DNA of 64,000 nt, taken from contig NZ_PPDK01000003.1 in assembly GCF_003074135.1 (NCBI RefSeq), positions 62,001 through 126,000 on the forward strand, read 5' to 3'. Shown one piece after another: positions 29,026 through 37,002 of this stretch. The position numbers and the translations under genes are program-made. The notes under the pieces were generated by a model. That model was not told the origin of the DNA, searched no databases, and saw nothing but the letters and a program-made list of their open reading frames with translations. The stretch is from Euzebya tangerina (GTDB taxonomy: Bacteria > Actinomycetota > Nitriliruptoria > Euzebyales > Euzebyaceae). Every line of letters begins with the position of its first letter. The stretch's first letter is position 1.

Positions 29026-30683
29026 ATCCGTTCCCGTGGTGTCACGCCGAGCAGCCCCAGTGCGGCCGCAACCGATACCCGGGTGGCTTCGCACAGCCAG
29101 TAGCGGGCGCGGGACAGATCGACGTCGTCGGAGATGACCTGCCGCTCGACGTAGAAGCGGTGGAACGCATCGGCCAGGTCCTCGGCGTAGCGGGCCACAC
29201 GGTGCGGGGCACGCTGTTCTGCCGCCTGGGCCACGGTCTCTCCGAAGGCGTCGATGCGCCGGATGAGCTCGTGCTCCTCCTCGGTCGCCAGCAGCGAGAG
29301 GTCGGCGTCTGCCACGGTTCCCGGGTCGAAGTCGACCGCCGCAGCCTTGCGGGAGATGCCGCTGATGCGGGCGTAGGAGTAGTTGATGTAGTGGACCGGG
29401 TTGGACTTGTCCTCCGACACCACGCGGGTGATGTCGAAGTCGATGGCGGTGTCGATCGAGGAGCGGAGGAAGGTGTACCGGGCAGCATCGGGTCCCACCT
29501 CCTCCACCAACTCGTCGAGCGTGACGAAGTTGCCTGAGCGCTTGCCCATCCGGATGGGTTCACCGTCGCGGAGGAGGTTCACGAACTGGCCGATGATGAT
29601 CTCGATCAGCCCCTCGGGGATGCCCTCGGCCCGTGCGATGGCATGCAGCCGACCGACGTAGCCGTGGTGGTCCGCTCCCAGCAGGTAGATGGCGAGGTCG
29701 AACCCACGACCGACCTTGTCGGCCATGTAGGCCGTGTCGGCCGAGAAGTACGTCTTGACCCCGTCGGCCTTGACCAGGACCCGGTCCTTGTCGTCACCGA
29801 AGTCCGTGGTGCGCAGCCACGTCGCGCCGTCCGCGGTGTAGGTGTGGCCGTCCTCCCCCAGCTTGGCGATGGTCTCGTCCACGCGGCCGGAGTTGTGCAG
29901 CGTCTTCTCGGAGAACCACACGTCGATGTCGATCCCGATGGACTCCATGGTCCGGCGGATCTGCTGGACCATGGCCAGATACGCGGCCTCGGTCACCGCG
30001 GACAGATCGTTCGAGCTGACGCCGGCTGCATCGAGTTCCGCGGCGATCTCGGCCACGTATGCCCCCTTGTAGCCGTCCTCAGGAGCCGTGTGGATCTCGC
30101 CGCGATAGCCCTCGGGCTCGCCTCCTGTGACCTCCGATGGACCGGCCATCTCGGCCTGGACGGAACGACCGAACAGCCCGATCTGATTGCCCGCATCGTT
30201 GAGGTAGTACTCGCGGGTGACCTCCCAGCCGGTTGCCTCGAGCAGACCTGCGATCGCGTCCCCGGTGGCGACCCACCGACCGTGACCGACGTGCAGCGGG
30301 CCGGTCGGATTGGCCGAGACGAACTCCACGTTGGCCGTCCGGCCGGCACCGGCGTTGCTGCGCCCGTAGGTCTCCTCGCCGGCCTCGACGGCTGCACGGA
30401 CGATGGCACCGAAGCTGTCCTGGGCCAGCCGGAAGTTGATGAACCCGGGTCCAGCGATCTCCACGGCCTCGATGCCCTCCACGGCACCGATCGCCTCCAC
30501 GAGAGTCTGGGCGATCTGGCGGGGAGGCTGCCCCACCGGCTTCGCCAGCGTCAGCGCGACGTTGCAGGACCAGTCACCGTGCTCGGGGTTCTTGGGCCGT
30601 TCGAAGACCGGCTCTCGGTCAGGCAAGCCGGAGGTGGACAGTGCCTTGCGAACGTGGACGGCGAGCTGGTCGGGGCCGATCAT
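29022..30683 (-). CDS. argS: Arginyl-tRNA synthetase
   Basis: Class I synthetase, 553 residues. It has the ArgRS N-terminal domain, the HIGH motif as FVSANPTGPLHVGHGRW and a KMSKS-like IRMGKRSGNFVTLDEL. The anticodon-binding domain ends in a methionine, ERM. The ATG at 30683 has a TAGTGT box six bases upstream. It is translation-coupled to lysA. Confidence 0.98.
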   Translation of the reverse strand: MIGPDQLAVHVRKALSTSGLPDREPVFERPKNPEHGDWSCNVALTLAKPVGQPPRQIAQTLVEAIGAVEGIEAVEIAGPGFINFRLAQDSFGAIVRAAVEAGEETYGRSNAGAGRTANVEFVSANPTGPLHVGHGRWVATGDAIAGLLEATGWEVTREYYLNDAGNQIGLFGRSVQAEMAGPSEVTGGEPEGYRGEIHTAPEDGYKGAYVAEIAAELDAAGVSSNDLSAVTEAAYLAMVQQIRRTMESIGIDIDVWFSEKTLHNSGRVDETIAKLGEDGHTYTADGATWLRTTDFGDDKDRVLVKADGVKTYFSADTAYMADKVGRGFDLAIYLLGADHHGYVGRLHAIARAEGIPEGLIEIIIGQFVNLLRDGEPIRMGKRSGNFVTLDELVEEVGPDAARYTFLRSSIDTAIDFDITRVVSEDKSNPVHYINYSYARISGISRKAAAVDFDPGTVADADLSLLATEEEHELIRRIDAFGETVAQAAEQRAPHRVARYAEDLADAFHRFYVERQVISDDVDLSRARYWLCEATRVSVAAALGLLGVTPRERM

Positions 30684-30689
30684 CCGGCC

Positions 30690-30695
30690 ACACTA
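30690..30695 (-). promoter_or_regulatory. -10 box (TAGTGT) of argS
   Basis: It lies six bases before the ATG at 30683, downstream of the response-regulator stop at 30724, so argS-lysA can be transcribed alone and without a leader. Confidence 0.45.
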
Positions 30696-30723
30696 CCCAG
30701 CCGCCCGCAGCCGGATGGGAGAC

Positions 30724-31095
30724 TCAGGTGTGCTCGGCGATCAGCCGGTTCACCATCTCCATCAGGTCGATCGGATCGAAGGGCTTGGTGACGTAGGCCT
30801 GGACACCCAACTCGTTGCCCTTGCGAACATCGGCCTCCATGGCCCGGGCCGAGAGGAACACGATCGGGATGTCCCGGTAGTTCTCGTCGCTCTTCAGTGC
30901 CTCGGCGACCTGCCAGCCGTTGACGTTCGGCATCATCACGTCGAGGAGGATGAGGTCGGGACGGGCCTCGGCGACCTTGCGGAGTGCGTCGGCTCCGTCG
31001 ACGGCGGTCAGGACCTCATGACCCTCCATCTCGAGGTTGACTTCGAGCAGCCCGCGGATGACGTGATCGTCATCAACTGCCATCACTCGTGCCAA
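30724..31095 (-). CDS. Single-domain response regulator (CheY-like)
   Basis: A 123-residue receiver domain with no output domain. The acidic pocket is VDDD, the phospho-acceptor Asp is in LILLDVMMPNVNGW, the switch Thr/Ser is in VFLSARA and the Lys in YVTKPFDP. The unusual TTG start at 31095 is chosen because GGAGG lies seven bases upstream; an ATG four codons in has no such site. No histidine kinase is in the window. Confidence 0.9.
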   Translation of the reverse strand: MARVMAVDDDHVIRGLLEVNLEMEGHEVLTAVDGADALRKVAEARPDLILLDVMMPNVNGWQVAEALKSDENYRDIPIVFLSARAMEADVRKGNELGVQAYVTKPFDPIDLMEMVNRLIAEHT

Positions 31096-31316
31096 CGCGG
31101 TGCCTCCGGCCTCTCACCAGACGAACTTCTCGGGACGAACAGACTGTACTCGCCGTGTCGGCCGCCGCGCTCGCGGTTACGAGGATCAGGCCTCACGTGG
31201 CCGTGGCGAGCGCGGCCGACCCATCCGCTCACCGGTTCGAAAGGACCGGGGCTGGATGCGAGTTGCACCTTCCGGTGGCGGCCGATGAGGCCGTCGAGGT
31301 GGTAGACCTACAGGTC

Positions 31317-31754
31317 ATGCCCGAACTCCCGATGCACGGCATTCAGCCGACCTTCGTCCCACCCTGGCCCGAGGCGGTGGAGGCGGCGTACGCCACCGCG
31401 CTCGCAGCCGACGACACCAACGCCGCACTCCGAGAGGTGGCCAGCGCCAACCCGGAATTCCTGGCGGTCTGGGCCGAGCTGGCCGAGCGGGCGCTCGACG
31501 GCGGGGATCCCGTCGCCGGATATGCGTTCGCCAGGGTCGGCTATCACCGGGGTCTTGACACGATCCGGCAGGCCGGGTGGCGGGGCCAGGGTCCCGTGCC
31601 GTGGTCGCACCAACCGAATCGGGGCTTCCTGCGATCCCTGAACGCGCTGCGGCGGGCGGCGCTTGCTATCGGCGAGGCGGGGGAGCCGGAGCGGTGCCGG
31701 GACTTCCTGCGCCAACTCGACCCCGACGACCACTTCGAGGTGACCGGATCGTGA
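31317..31754 (+). CDS. DUF3151 family protein
   Basis: A 145-residue actinobacterial protein. The signature is AYAFARVGYHRGLDTIRQ followed by GPVPWSHQPNRGFLRSLNAL and RCRDFLRQLDPDD. The function is unknown. The ATG at 31317 starts the conserved part; a TAGACC hexamer eight bases upstream is a weak -10. The stop overlaps the next gene (GTGA), so the two are coupled. Confidence 0.85.
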   Translation: MPELPMHGIQPTFVPPWPEAVEAAYATALAADDTNAALREVASANPEFLAVWAELAERALDGGDPVAGYAFARVGYHRGLDTIRQAGWRGQGPVPWSHQPNRGFLRSLNALRRAALAIGEAGEPERCRDFLRQLDPDDHFEVTGS

Positions 31755-32167
31755 GCGCTGGCTACTCGGGAACACCGCTGTACAAGAAGCTCGGCCTCGA
31801 GGAGGACATGAGGCTAGGGCTGGACAATCCGCCCCCGGAGTTCGTCGGTCTCACCCTGCTGCCGGTCCCAGCGGGTGTGCAGTTCGCCACCCGGATCGCC
31901 GGGAACATGGACATGGTCATCGGCTTCTACGACCGCAAGCGCGACTTGGAGAAGCGGCTGCCGGTGATGATCCGCCGCATCCCGCAGGACGGGGTGATCT
32001 GGATCTGTTGGCCGAAGAAGGCCTCGCGGGTCCCGACCGACATCACCGAGGACACCGTCCGTGAGGTGGCCGTCCCGCACGACCTCGTGGACGTCAAGGT
32101 GTGCGCGATCGACCAGGTCTGGTCGGGCCTGAAGCTGGTCATTCGCAAGGAGGCGCGAGTCGAGTGA
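31751..32167 (+). CDS. DUF3052 family protein
   Basis: A 138-residue actinobacterial protein: YSGTPLYKKLGLEEDMRLGL, a middle strand GVIWICWPKKASRVPTDITE and a C-terminal VCAIDQVWSGLKLVIRK. The function is unknown. The GTG start overlaps the DUF3151 stop by four bases. The stop lies inside the first copy of a 20-bp tandem repeat. Confidence 0.85.
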   Translation: MSAGYSGTPLYKKLGLEEDMRLGLDNPPPEFVGLTLLPVPAGVQFATRIAGNMDMVIGFYDRKRDLEKRLPVMIRRIPQDGVIWICWPKKASRVPTDITEDTVREVAVPHDLVDVKVCAIDQVWSGLKLVIRKEARVE

Positions 32168-32200
32168 GAATCCCACCAGTCGACTGAGAATCCCACCAGT
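32161..32200. repeat. Two-copy 20-bp tandem repeat at the convergent DUF3052/ThrRS junction
   Basis: Copies 32161-32180 and 32181-32200 differ at one base. Each contains TGAGAATCCCACCAGT; the first copy supplies the TGA stop of the DUF3052 gene. There are 12 bases left before the ThrRS-like stop. Confidence 0.85.
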
Positions 32201-32212
32201 CGGGCAGCGGCC

Positions 32213-33460
32213 TCACAGGACTGGCATCTGCAGTCGGTCTCGGCCGGCCCCCTCGAGCGCCCCCTGCAGGGCGGGGAGGGTCACCGACACCGCGTCCCGA
32301 GAACCGCGCAGGCGCACCGAGACCTGACCGGCCTCCACCTCCCGGTCCCCCAGGACTGCGGTCACGGGAACCATCCGGTCTGCCGCCCTGCGGACCCGCG
32401 AACCCAGGCTGCGCGAGGCGGGGACCACCTCGCTCCGGACACCCGCACAGCGCAGGCTGGCCGCGACCTCCCGAGCAGCCTGGGCGTGGGTGTCCGACAC
32501 CGGCAGCAGGTGGACCTGCTCGGGTGCCAGCCAGTACGGGAACCTGCCCTGGGTTCGCTCCAGCAGGAAGGCCATCAGTCGCTCCGCGGTGGAGAGGATG
32601 CTGCGGTGGACCATGACGGGCCGTTGGCGAGCCCCCTCCTCGTCGACGTACCGCAGGTCGAATCGGTCGGGCATCCACAGGTCGACCTGGACGGTTGAGA
32701 GCGTGAAGGCGCGCCCGTGCACGTCGGCCACGTCGATGTCGACCTTGGGGCCGTAGAAGGCGGCATCGCCCGGAGTCTCGGTCCACGCGCCGTCGCGCGC
32801 TCCGAGCACGGCGCGAAGCGCGGCCTCCGATGACCTCCACTGCTCGGAATCGCCGGCCCACTTGTCGGATGCCTCGTCACGAGTGCTCAGCCTGACCTCG
32901 GACACGACCAAGCCGAGCCGGTCGTAGCTGGCGTCGACCAGGTCGAGGATGGCCGCCACCTCCTCCCCCACCTGCGCCGGGCGGCAGAACACGTGCCCAT
33001 CGTTCAGGGTCATCGCGCGGACCCGACTGAGGCCGGAGACCACGCCCGAGCGCTCCATGCGGTACATGTCGCCGAGCTCGGCCAGTCGGAGGGGCAGGTC
33101 GCGGTAGCTCCGGTCGGCGTGGCGGTAGACCAGGATGTGGTGGGGACAGTTGACCGGGCGCAGGACCAGCCGCTCACCTGCTTCACCGGTCTCCATGGGC
33201 GGGAACATGTCCTGGGCGTAGTACTCCCAGTGCCCGGACCGCGCGTACAACTCCTGCTTCGCGACCGCCGGTGTCACGACGTGCTCGTAGCCAGCCCGGC
33301 GTTCCAACTCCAGGATGAACTGCTCGAGCTCGTATCTGACGGCCGCACCGGCGGGTAGCCACAGTGGCAGGCCGGCCCCGACCAGCGGGTCGGTGGTGAA
33401 GATGTCCAACTGGCGGCCCAGCTGGATGTGATCCTGACGGACGGGGGGTGGGGGTGACAT
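32213..33460 (-). CDS. Short threonyl-tRNA synthetase paralog without TGS and editing domains
   Basis: It has 415 residues against about 640 for a normal bacterial ThrRS. It contains only the class II catalytic core and the anticodon-binding domain (residues about 310-405). The zinc ligands are present: Cys105 in VNCPHHILVY, His156 in NDGHVFC and His285 in VMVHRSILSTAERL. Motif 2 is RLAELGDMYRMERSG. The N-terminal TGS and second additional (editing) domains are absent. AGGAG precedes the ATG. A main ThrRS is probably elsewhere; this copy may act in stress, resistance or non-ribosomal aminoacylation. Confidence 0.9.
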   Translation of the reverse strand: MSPPPPVRQDHIQLGRQLDIFTTDPLVGAGLPLWLPAGAAVRYELEQFILELERRAGYEHVVTPAVAKQELYARSGHWEYYAQDMFPPMETGEAGERLVLRPVNCPHHILVYRHADRSYRDLPLRLAELGDMYRMERSGVVSGLSRVRAMTLNDGHVFCRPAQVGEEVAAILDLVDASYDRLGLVVSEVRLSTRDEASDKWAGDSEQWRSSEAALRAVLGARDGAWTETPGDAAFYGPKVDIDVADVHGRAFTLSTVQVDLWMPDRFDLRYVDEEGARQRPVMVHRSILSTAERLMAFLLERTQGRFPYWLAPEQVHLLPVSDTHAQAAREVAASLRCAGVRSEVVPASRSLGSRVRRAADRMVPVTAVLGDREVEAGQVSVRLRGSRDAVSVTLPALQGALEGAGRDRLQMPVL

Positions 33461-33480
33461 GCGGGTCTCCTGGTTCTCAG

Positions 33481-33540
33481 ACCCGGGTCACCCTCCTCCA
33501 GCGACCAGCAGAACGACCGACGCCCCGGAGATGACCCGGG
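33481..33540 (-). promoter_or_regulatory. Inverted repeat in the leader of the ThrRS-like gene
   Basis: ACCCGGGTCA (33481-33490) and TGACCCGGG (33532-33540) are inverted, with more pairing possible inside (CTCCGGGG/GGAGGAGG-like). The stem ends 21 bases before the start codon. It could be an attenuator or translation control; no T-box sequence is recognisable. Confidence 0.35.
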
Positions 33541-33752
33541 GCGGTGGTGGCGAGTGTGATGGCTCAGCGTCTGACGGCCGACGGGTGGGAACCCGTCGTC
33601 GTCTGTGGGCTGAGGCGCTTGATCACTGCCTTCACGGTAGTCCGGTCACCAGCCCAGATCAAGAGAGAAGTGTCCAGGACTTCCGGCGATCCGCAGCGGC
33701 GACGATGTCCATGCCCCTGGTCCTGGTGCTCGCCAGCGAGTTCACTGATGAC

Positions 33753-34682
33753 ATGGCCGACGATCGCAGCTTGACCCCTGATCTCCCCCGAGGGCTCACA
33801 ACCCGCCCACTCCAACCCTCTGACCAGCGGGCGGTGTACGAGCTCATGGCCGCGTCCGAGCGGGCGATGGTCGGCGAGGCGATGATCGAGGAGGCCGACA
33901 TCGTGGCCGACTGGCAGCGGCCCGGCTTCGATCTGGCGACCAGCTCGATCGGCGTCGTGGAGGGCGACCGGCTCGTGGGGTACGCCGAGCACTCCGGCGG
34001 TGACCGCGTCGACGCCGCCGTGCACCCCGACGAGCTTGAGCGTGGGATCGGGACCTGGTTGGCCCGCTGGCTGCAGGCGACGGCCCTCCAGGCCGGTCAG
34101 GCGGAGATCGGGATGCCGGTTCCGGCCGGCAGCGTGGCCGACCGACTTCTCGCAGACCTCGGGTACCACGTGCGGTACACCAGTTGGGGGTTGGAACTCC
34201 CGAGCGGGACGAGTGTCCCCGCTCGACCGCTACCGGACGGCTTCACGGTCCGTGCGGCGGAGGCAGATGAGTACCCGCTCGTCAGCGACGTCATCGAGAA
34301 CGCCTTCGGCGAGTGGTCGAACCGTCCCCGGTCGACGTTCGAGGAGTTCGACGCGGCGATCCTGCGGCGGCCCGGGTTCGAGCCGTGGAACCTTCGGGTG
34401 GTGGTCGACCCGGACGGCGACGTCGTCGGCGCCGGGCTGATCATGTTGGCCGGCGACGGGCAGGAGGGTTGGATCGACAAGCTGGCCGTTCGCCGCGACC
34501 AGAGGGGCCGGGGACTGGCGCAGGCGTTGCTGGTCGACGCCTTCTGGCAAGCCCGGGAGCACGGGGCGACGCGGTCGACCCTGGCCACGGACTCCCGCAC
34601 GGGTGCGCTGGGCCTGTACGAGCGGGTTGGGATGGAGGTCACCTCGACCTGGCTGAACCGCGGCATCCGGCTGGCCGGCTGA
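33753..34682 (+). CDS. Two-domain GNAT acetyltransferase
   Basis: It has 309 residues and two GNAT folds. The first is degenerate; the second has the acetyl-CoA loop KLAVRRDQRGRGLAQALLVDA and ends LYERVGMEVTSTWL. The arrangement resembles mycothiol synthase-like proteins, but MshD-specific identity cannot be claimed. The start is uncertain: ATGs at 33705, 33711 and 33753 are in frame and none has a clear ribosome-binding site; 33753 begins just before the conserved region. Confidence 0.75.
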   Translation: MADDRSLTPDLPRGLTTRPLQPSDQRAVYELMAASERAMVGEAMIEEADIVADWQRPGFDLATSSIGVVEGDRLVGYAEHSGGDRVDAAVHPDELERGIGTWLARWLQATALQAGQAEIGMPVPAGSVADRLLADLGYHVRYTSWGLELPSGTSVPARPLPDGFTVRAAEADEYPLVSDVIENAFGEWSNRPRSTFEEFDAAILRRPGFEPWNLRVVVDPDGDVVGAGLIMLAGDGQEGWIDKLAVRRDQRGRGLAQALLVDAFWQAREHGATRSTLATDSRTGALGLYERVGMEVTSTWLNRGIRLAG

Positions 34683-34747
34683 AGGGGAGGCGCGTGGAGC
34701 AGCGCCAGACCCGAATCACAGGTGCGTTGCGGGACGCCCAACGCAGG

Positions 34748-35134
34748 TCACGAGGACCCGAGGATCGCTTCGACCTCGATCTCGATCTTCCAGCGCGGGT
34801 CGAGGAGTCCCGCCACAACAACCATCGTGGCCGCGGGGCGGATGGCTCCGAAGATCTCGCCGTGGGCACGCCCGACGGGCTCCCAGTCCTCCGCGTCGGT
34901 CAGGTACATCCGGGTTCGGACGACATCTGCTGCGGCCCCGCCCGCCTCAGCCAGCGCCGACAGCGCGATCTCGAGGCACCGGGACGCCTGGACCTGCGGA
35001 TCCTCGGGACATGAGCCGTCCGGCCAGATCGGTCCGGTCCCCGCGACGTGGACGGTGTTGCCCAGACGGACGGCGCGACTGAAGCCGATTGGTGCTTCGT
35101 ACGGCGATCCGGACGGCACGTTCTGTCGAGTCAT
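34748..35134 (-). CDS. RidA-family (YjgF/YER057c) protein
   Basis: A 128-residue protein. RidA proteins hydrolyse reactive enamine/imine intermediates from PLP enzymes. It has VRLGNTVHVAGTGPIW and the ligand arginine region VVRTRMYLTDAEDWE, then EIEVEAIL. It starts at the ATG at 35134. The window has several PLP enzymes, but it is not near them. A subfamily cannot be assigned. Confidence 0.88.
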   Translation of the reverse strand: MTRQNVPSGSPYEAPIGFSRAVRLGNTVHVAGTGPIWPDGSCPEDPQVQASRCLEIALSALAEAGGAAADVVRTRMYLTDAEDWEPVGRAHGEIFGAIRPAATMVVVAGLLDPRWKIEIEVEAILGSS

Positions 35135-35167
35135 GCCATCAGTTTCCCACGGCCTAACCGCTGCGGG

Positions 35168-35200
35168 TTGACGTGCAGCCATCTCGTGTAATGATGTAAT
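35168..35200 (+). promoter_or_regulatory. Promoter with repeated TGTAAT boxes before the RHH-like gene
   Basis: TTGACG (35168-35173) is followed by two TGTAAT words in the same orientation (35187-35192 and 35195-35200), eight bases apart. The second ends two bases before the ATG. The spacing suits a ribbon-helix-helix dimer array and a leaderless start. Confidence 0.45.
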
Positions 35201-35202
35201 AC

Positions 35203-35715
35203 ATGAATCAAGAGAAGCTCACGACCTGGTTCGCGGGGCGGATCCCCGACGACTGGTTCATCGAACCCATCCACGTCAACGCCGATCGGGACGAGATCAT
35301 CGTCACCGGCACGCTCGCACCACCCCAGTTGGACGACGACACCACCGACGAGGCACGCGCCGTGGCGCACGCCTCCCGCATAGACGGGTTCCGCGAGGAC
35401 ACGCGGAAGCAACGGATCGCCATCGCCAAGGTGGCGGAGCACCACTTCGATCGGAAGGTCTCCTGGGCCGCCCGCTGTGGTGACACCACGACCACGTTCA
35501 CCCAGGCCGCTGTCCCCGCCATGACCCGCCTGCGCATGCCCGAGCGAGCAGTCCTCGACACGCTGATCGAGGCGGGTGTGGCGCGGTCACGGTCAGAGGC
35601 CCTGGCCTGGTGCGTCAAGCTGGTCGGCCGCAATCAGGCTGAGTGGATCGACGAACTCCGTGACGCGCTCACCGCCGTGGAGCGGGTGCGCGCCGAAGGT
35701 CCCGACGCCGCCTGA
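35203..35715 (+). CDS. Conserved protein with a ribbon-helix-helix-like C-terminal segment
   Basis: A 170-residue protein. The N-terminus (WFAGRIPDDWF, DRDEIIVTGTL) is followed by DTRKQRIAIAKVAEHHFDRK and a C-terminal piece LRMPERAVLDTLIEAGVARS, then RSEALAWCVKLV, which has the pattern of a strand-helix-helix repressor. I do not recognise a named family. The upstream direct repeats suggest self-regulation. It converges on a methyltransferase gene. Confidence 0.65.
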   Translation: MNQEKLTTWFAGRIPDDWFIEPIHVNADRDEIIVTGTLAPPQLDDDTTDEARAVAHASRIDGFREDTRKQRIAIAKVAEHHFDRKVSWAARCGDTTTTFTQAAVPAMTRLRMPERAVLDTLIEAGVARSRSEALAWCVKLVGRNQAEWIDELRDALTAVERVRAEGPDAA

Positions 35716-35739
35716 ATCGAGGCGGCAGGCGACCCGCGC

Positions 35740-36456
35740 TCACCGACGCAGCAACAGCCATCCGAAGCCGAGAGTCCCGCGGTACCGCCGCGACAGCGCC
35801 TCCCGGCGATCCGCAAAGTCCGCGGCGGCCGCTGTCCCGACCGATCGAACGCCGGCAACCCATGCCGCCTCGAACGTGTCCCACTCCTCTTCGGAGGAGG
35901 TTCCAGCGTCCACCACGGTCCAGCCGGCCGCCGTCGCCCGCATCCCGAGGCCGACGGTGTCCCGCGGGAGGCGGCCGAACATCGACCGCAGGTCATCGGG
36001 CGGATGTCGCTCCCAGATGCTCGCGCCGACAACGGCCTCAGTCGCCTGACCGGCTGCCATCGCCCGGTACTGGGCGCGGAGCGAGCCGAACGCATGGGTC
36101 ACTCCGATGCCCATCACCGCATCTGCCTCCGCGGAGCTGACCAGGTCGCCGGTTGACAGATCGGTGAGCTCGAACCTGGCCCGTTCCCCCAGCCTGGCAT
36201 CTTCGGCCGCCGCCCGGGCCAGCTCGATCATCGCCGGGTCGTTGTCGAGGCCGAACCCGCGGGTCGCCGGGGAGCGCACCAGGCACGCCAGGAGCAGTGC
36301 AGCCCGCCCACAACCGAGATCGAGGATCGACGTCGCACCGTTCAGGAACGCAGCGATCCACTCCACTCGCTCGGCGTCCATCGGTACGTTGAACTGCACC
36401 GCTCGCGAGCCCGCACGACGCAACTGGCCCAGCGATGGCTCTCCGCCGTCGGCCAT
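35740..36456 (-). CDS. Class I SAM-dependent methyltransferase
   Basis: It has 238 residues. Motif I is ILDLGCGRAALLLACL, motif II has GFGLDNDPAMIELA, and the post-motif ADAVMGIGVTHAFG region is typical of SAM methyltransferases. The substrate is unknown. It starts three bases after the stop of the upstream START-like gene, so the two are cotranscribed. Confidence 0.8.
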   Translation of the reverse strand: MADGGEPSLGQLRRAGSRAVQFNVPMDAERVEWIAAFLNGATSILDLGCGRAALLLACLVRSPATRGFGLDNDPAMIELARAAAEDARLGERARFELTDLSTGDLVSSAEADAVMGIGVTHAFGSLRAQYRAMAAGQATEAVVGASIWERHPPDDLRSMFGRLPRDTVGLGMRATAAGWTVVDAGTSSEEEWDTFEAAWVAGVRSVGTAAAADFADRREALSRRYRGTLGFGWLLLRR

Positions 36457-36459
36457 CCG

Positions 36460-36933
36460 TCAGGGGCGCACGGCCGTCGACTCCGCGACGCGCTTCAGTG
36501 CCCGCAGGCTCCGCCGGAAGATGAAGGACACGTAGGGCCCGGCGGCGTAGGTCGCGACGGCCTCGCCCAGCGCGCCCAGCGGAGCATCGATCTCCTCCCA
36601 CCAGGTGAACAGCGTCCCCTCCTCGCCGGCGGGGCGCACGGTCGGCTGGATCTCGAACGCACCGGACCCCTTGATGAACCGCCCGGTGTGCGTCACGGCG
36701 ATCTTGTGCTCCTCCACCCACTCGGTCACCCGCATCTCGTCCATCACGGTCAGACCGAGCGCGATGTTGGTGGGGACCGCGATCGTCACACCGACGCCGG
36801 TGCGGTGATCACTGGTCACGGTGACCGACTTGGCGTCCTGCATCCAGGCTGGCTGGGACTCCCAGTCGGTCAGGATCTTCCAGACGTGACCCGTAGGTCG
36901 GTGGATGTGGATACGTTCCTCTACTCTGGCCAT
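36460..36933 (-). CDS. SRPBCC (START-like) family protein
   Basis: It has 157 residues and the polyketide-cyclase/SRPBCC pattern: RIHIHRPTGHVWKILTDWE at the start, VTEWVEEHKIAVTHTGRF and FTWWEEIDAP in the middle and a long C-terminal helix. It binds a hydrophobic ligand by family knowledge. The ATG at 36933 has a TACGGT box nine bases upstream. Confidence 0.8.
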   Translation of the reverse strand: MARVEERIHIHRPTGHVWKILTDWESQPAWMQDAKSVTVTSDHRTGVGVTIAVPTNIALGLTVMDEMRVTEWVEEHKIAVTHTGRFIKGSGAFEIQPTVRPAGEEGTLFTWWEEIDAPLGALGEAVATYAAGPYVSFIFRRSLRALKRVAESTAVRP

Positions 36934-36942
36934 CGCTGGCTC

Positions 36943-36948
36943 ACCGTA
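36943..36948 (-). promoter_or_regulatory. -10 box (TACGGT) of the SRPBCC gene
   Basis: It lies nine bases before the ATG. It is the longest spacing among the leaderless-type starts in the window. The box probably drives the methyltransferase gene too. Confidence 0.4.
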
Positions 36949-37002
36949 CCCACCTCTCGAGCCCCCACCCCTCCAACTCCGCCCCAAAGGTCCTCCTACC
37001 AG

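Noticed and set aside
33461-33700. T-box riboswitch upstream of the ThrRS-like gene
   Set aside because: No AGGGTGGNACCGCG-type sequence on the minus strand. The GGGTGGGAACCCG word near 33590 is on the other strand and is only a local palindrome.
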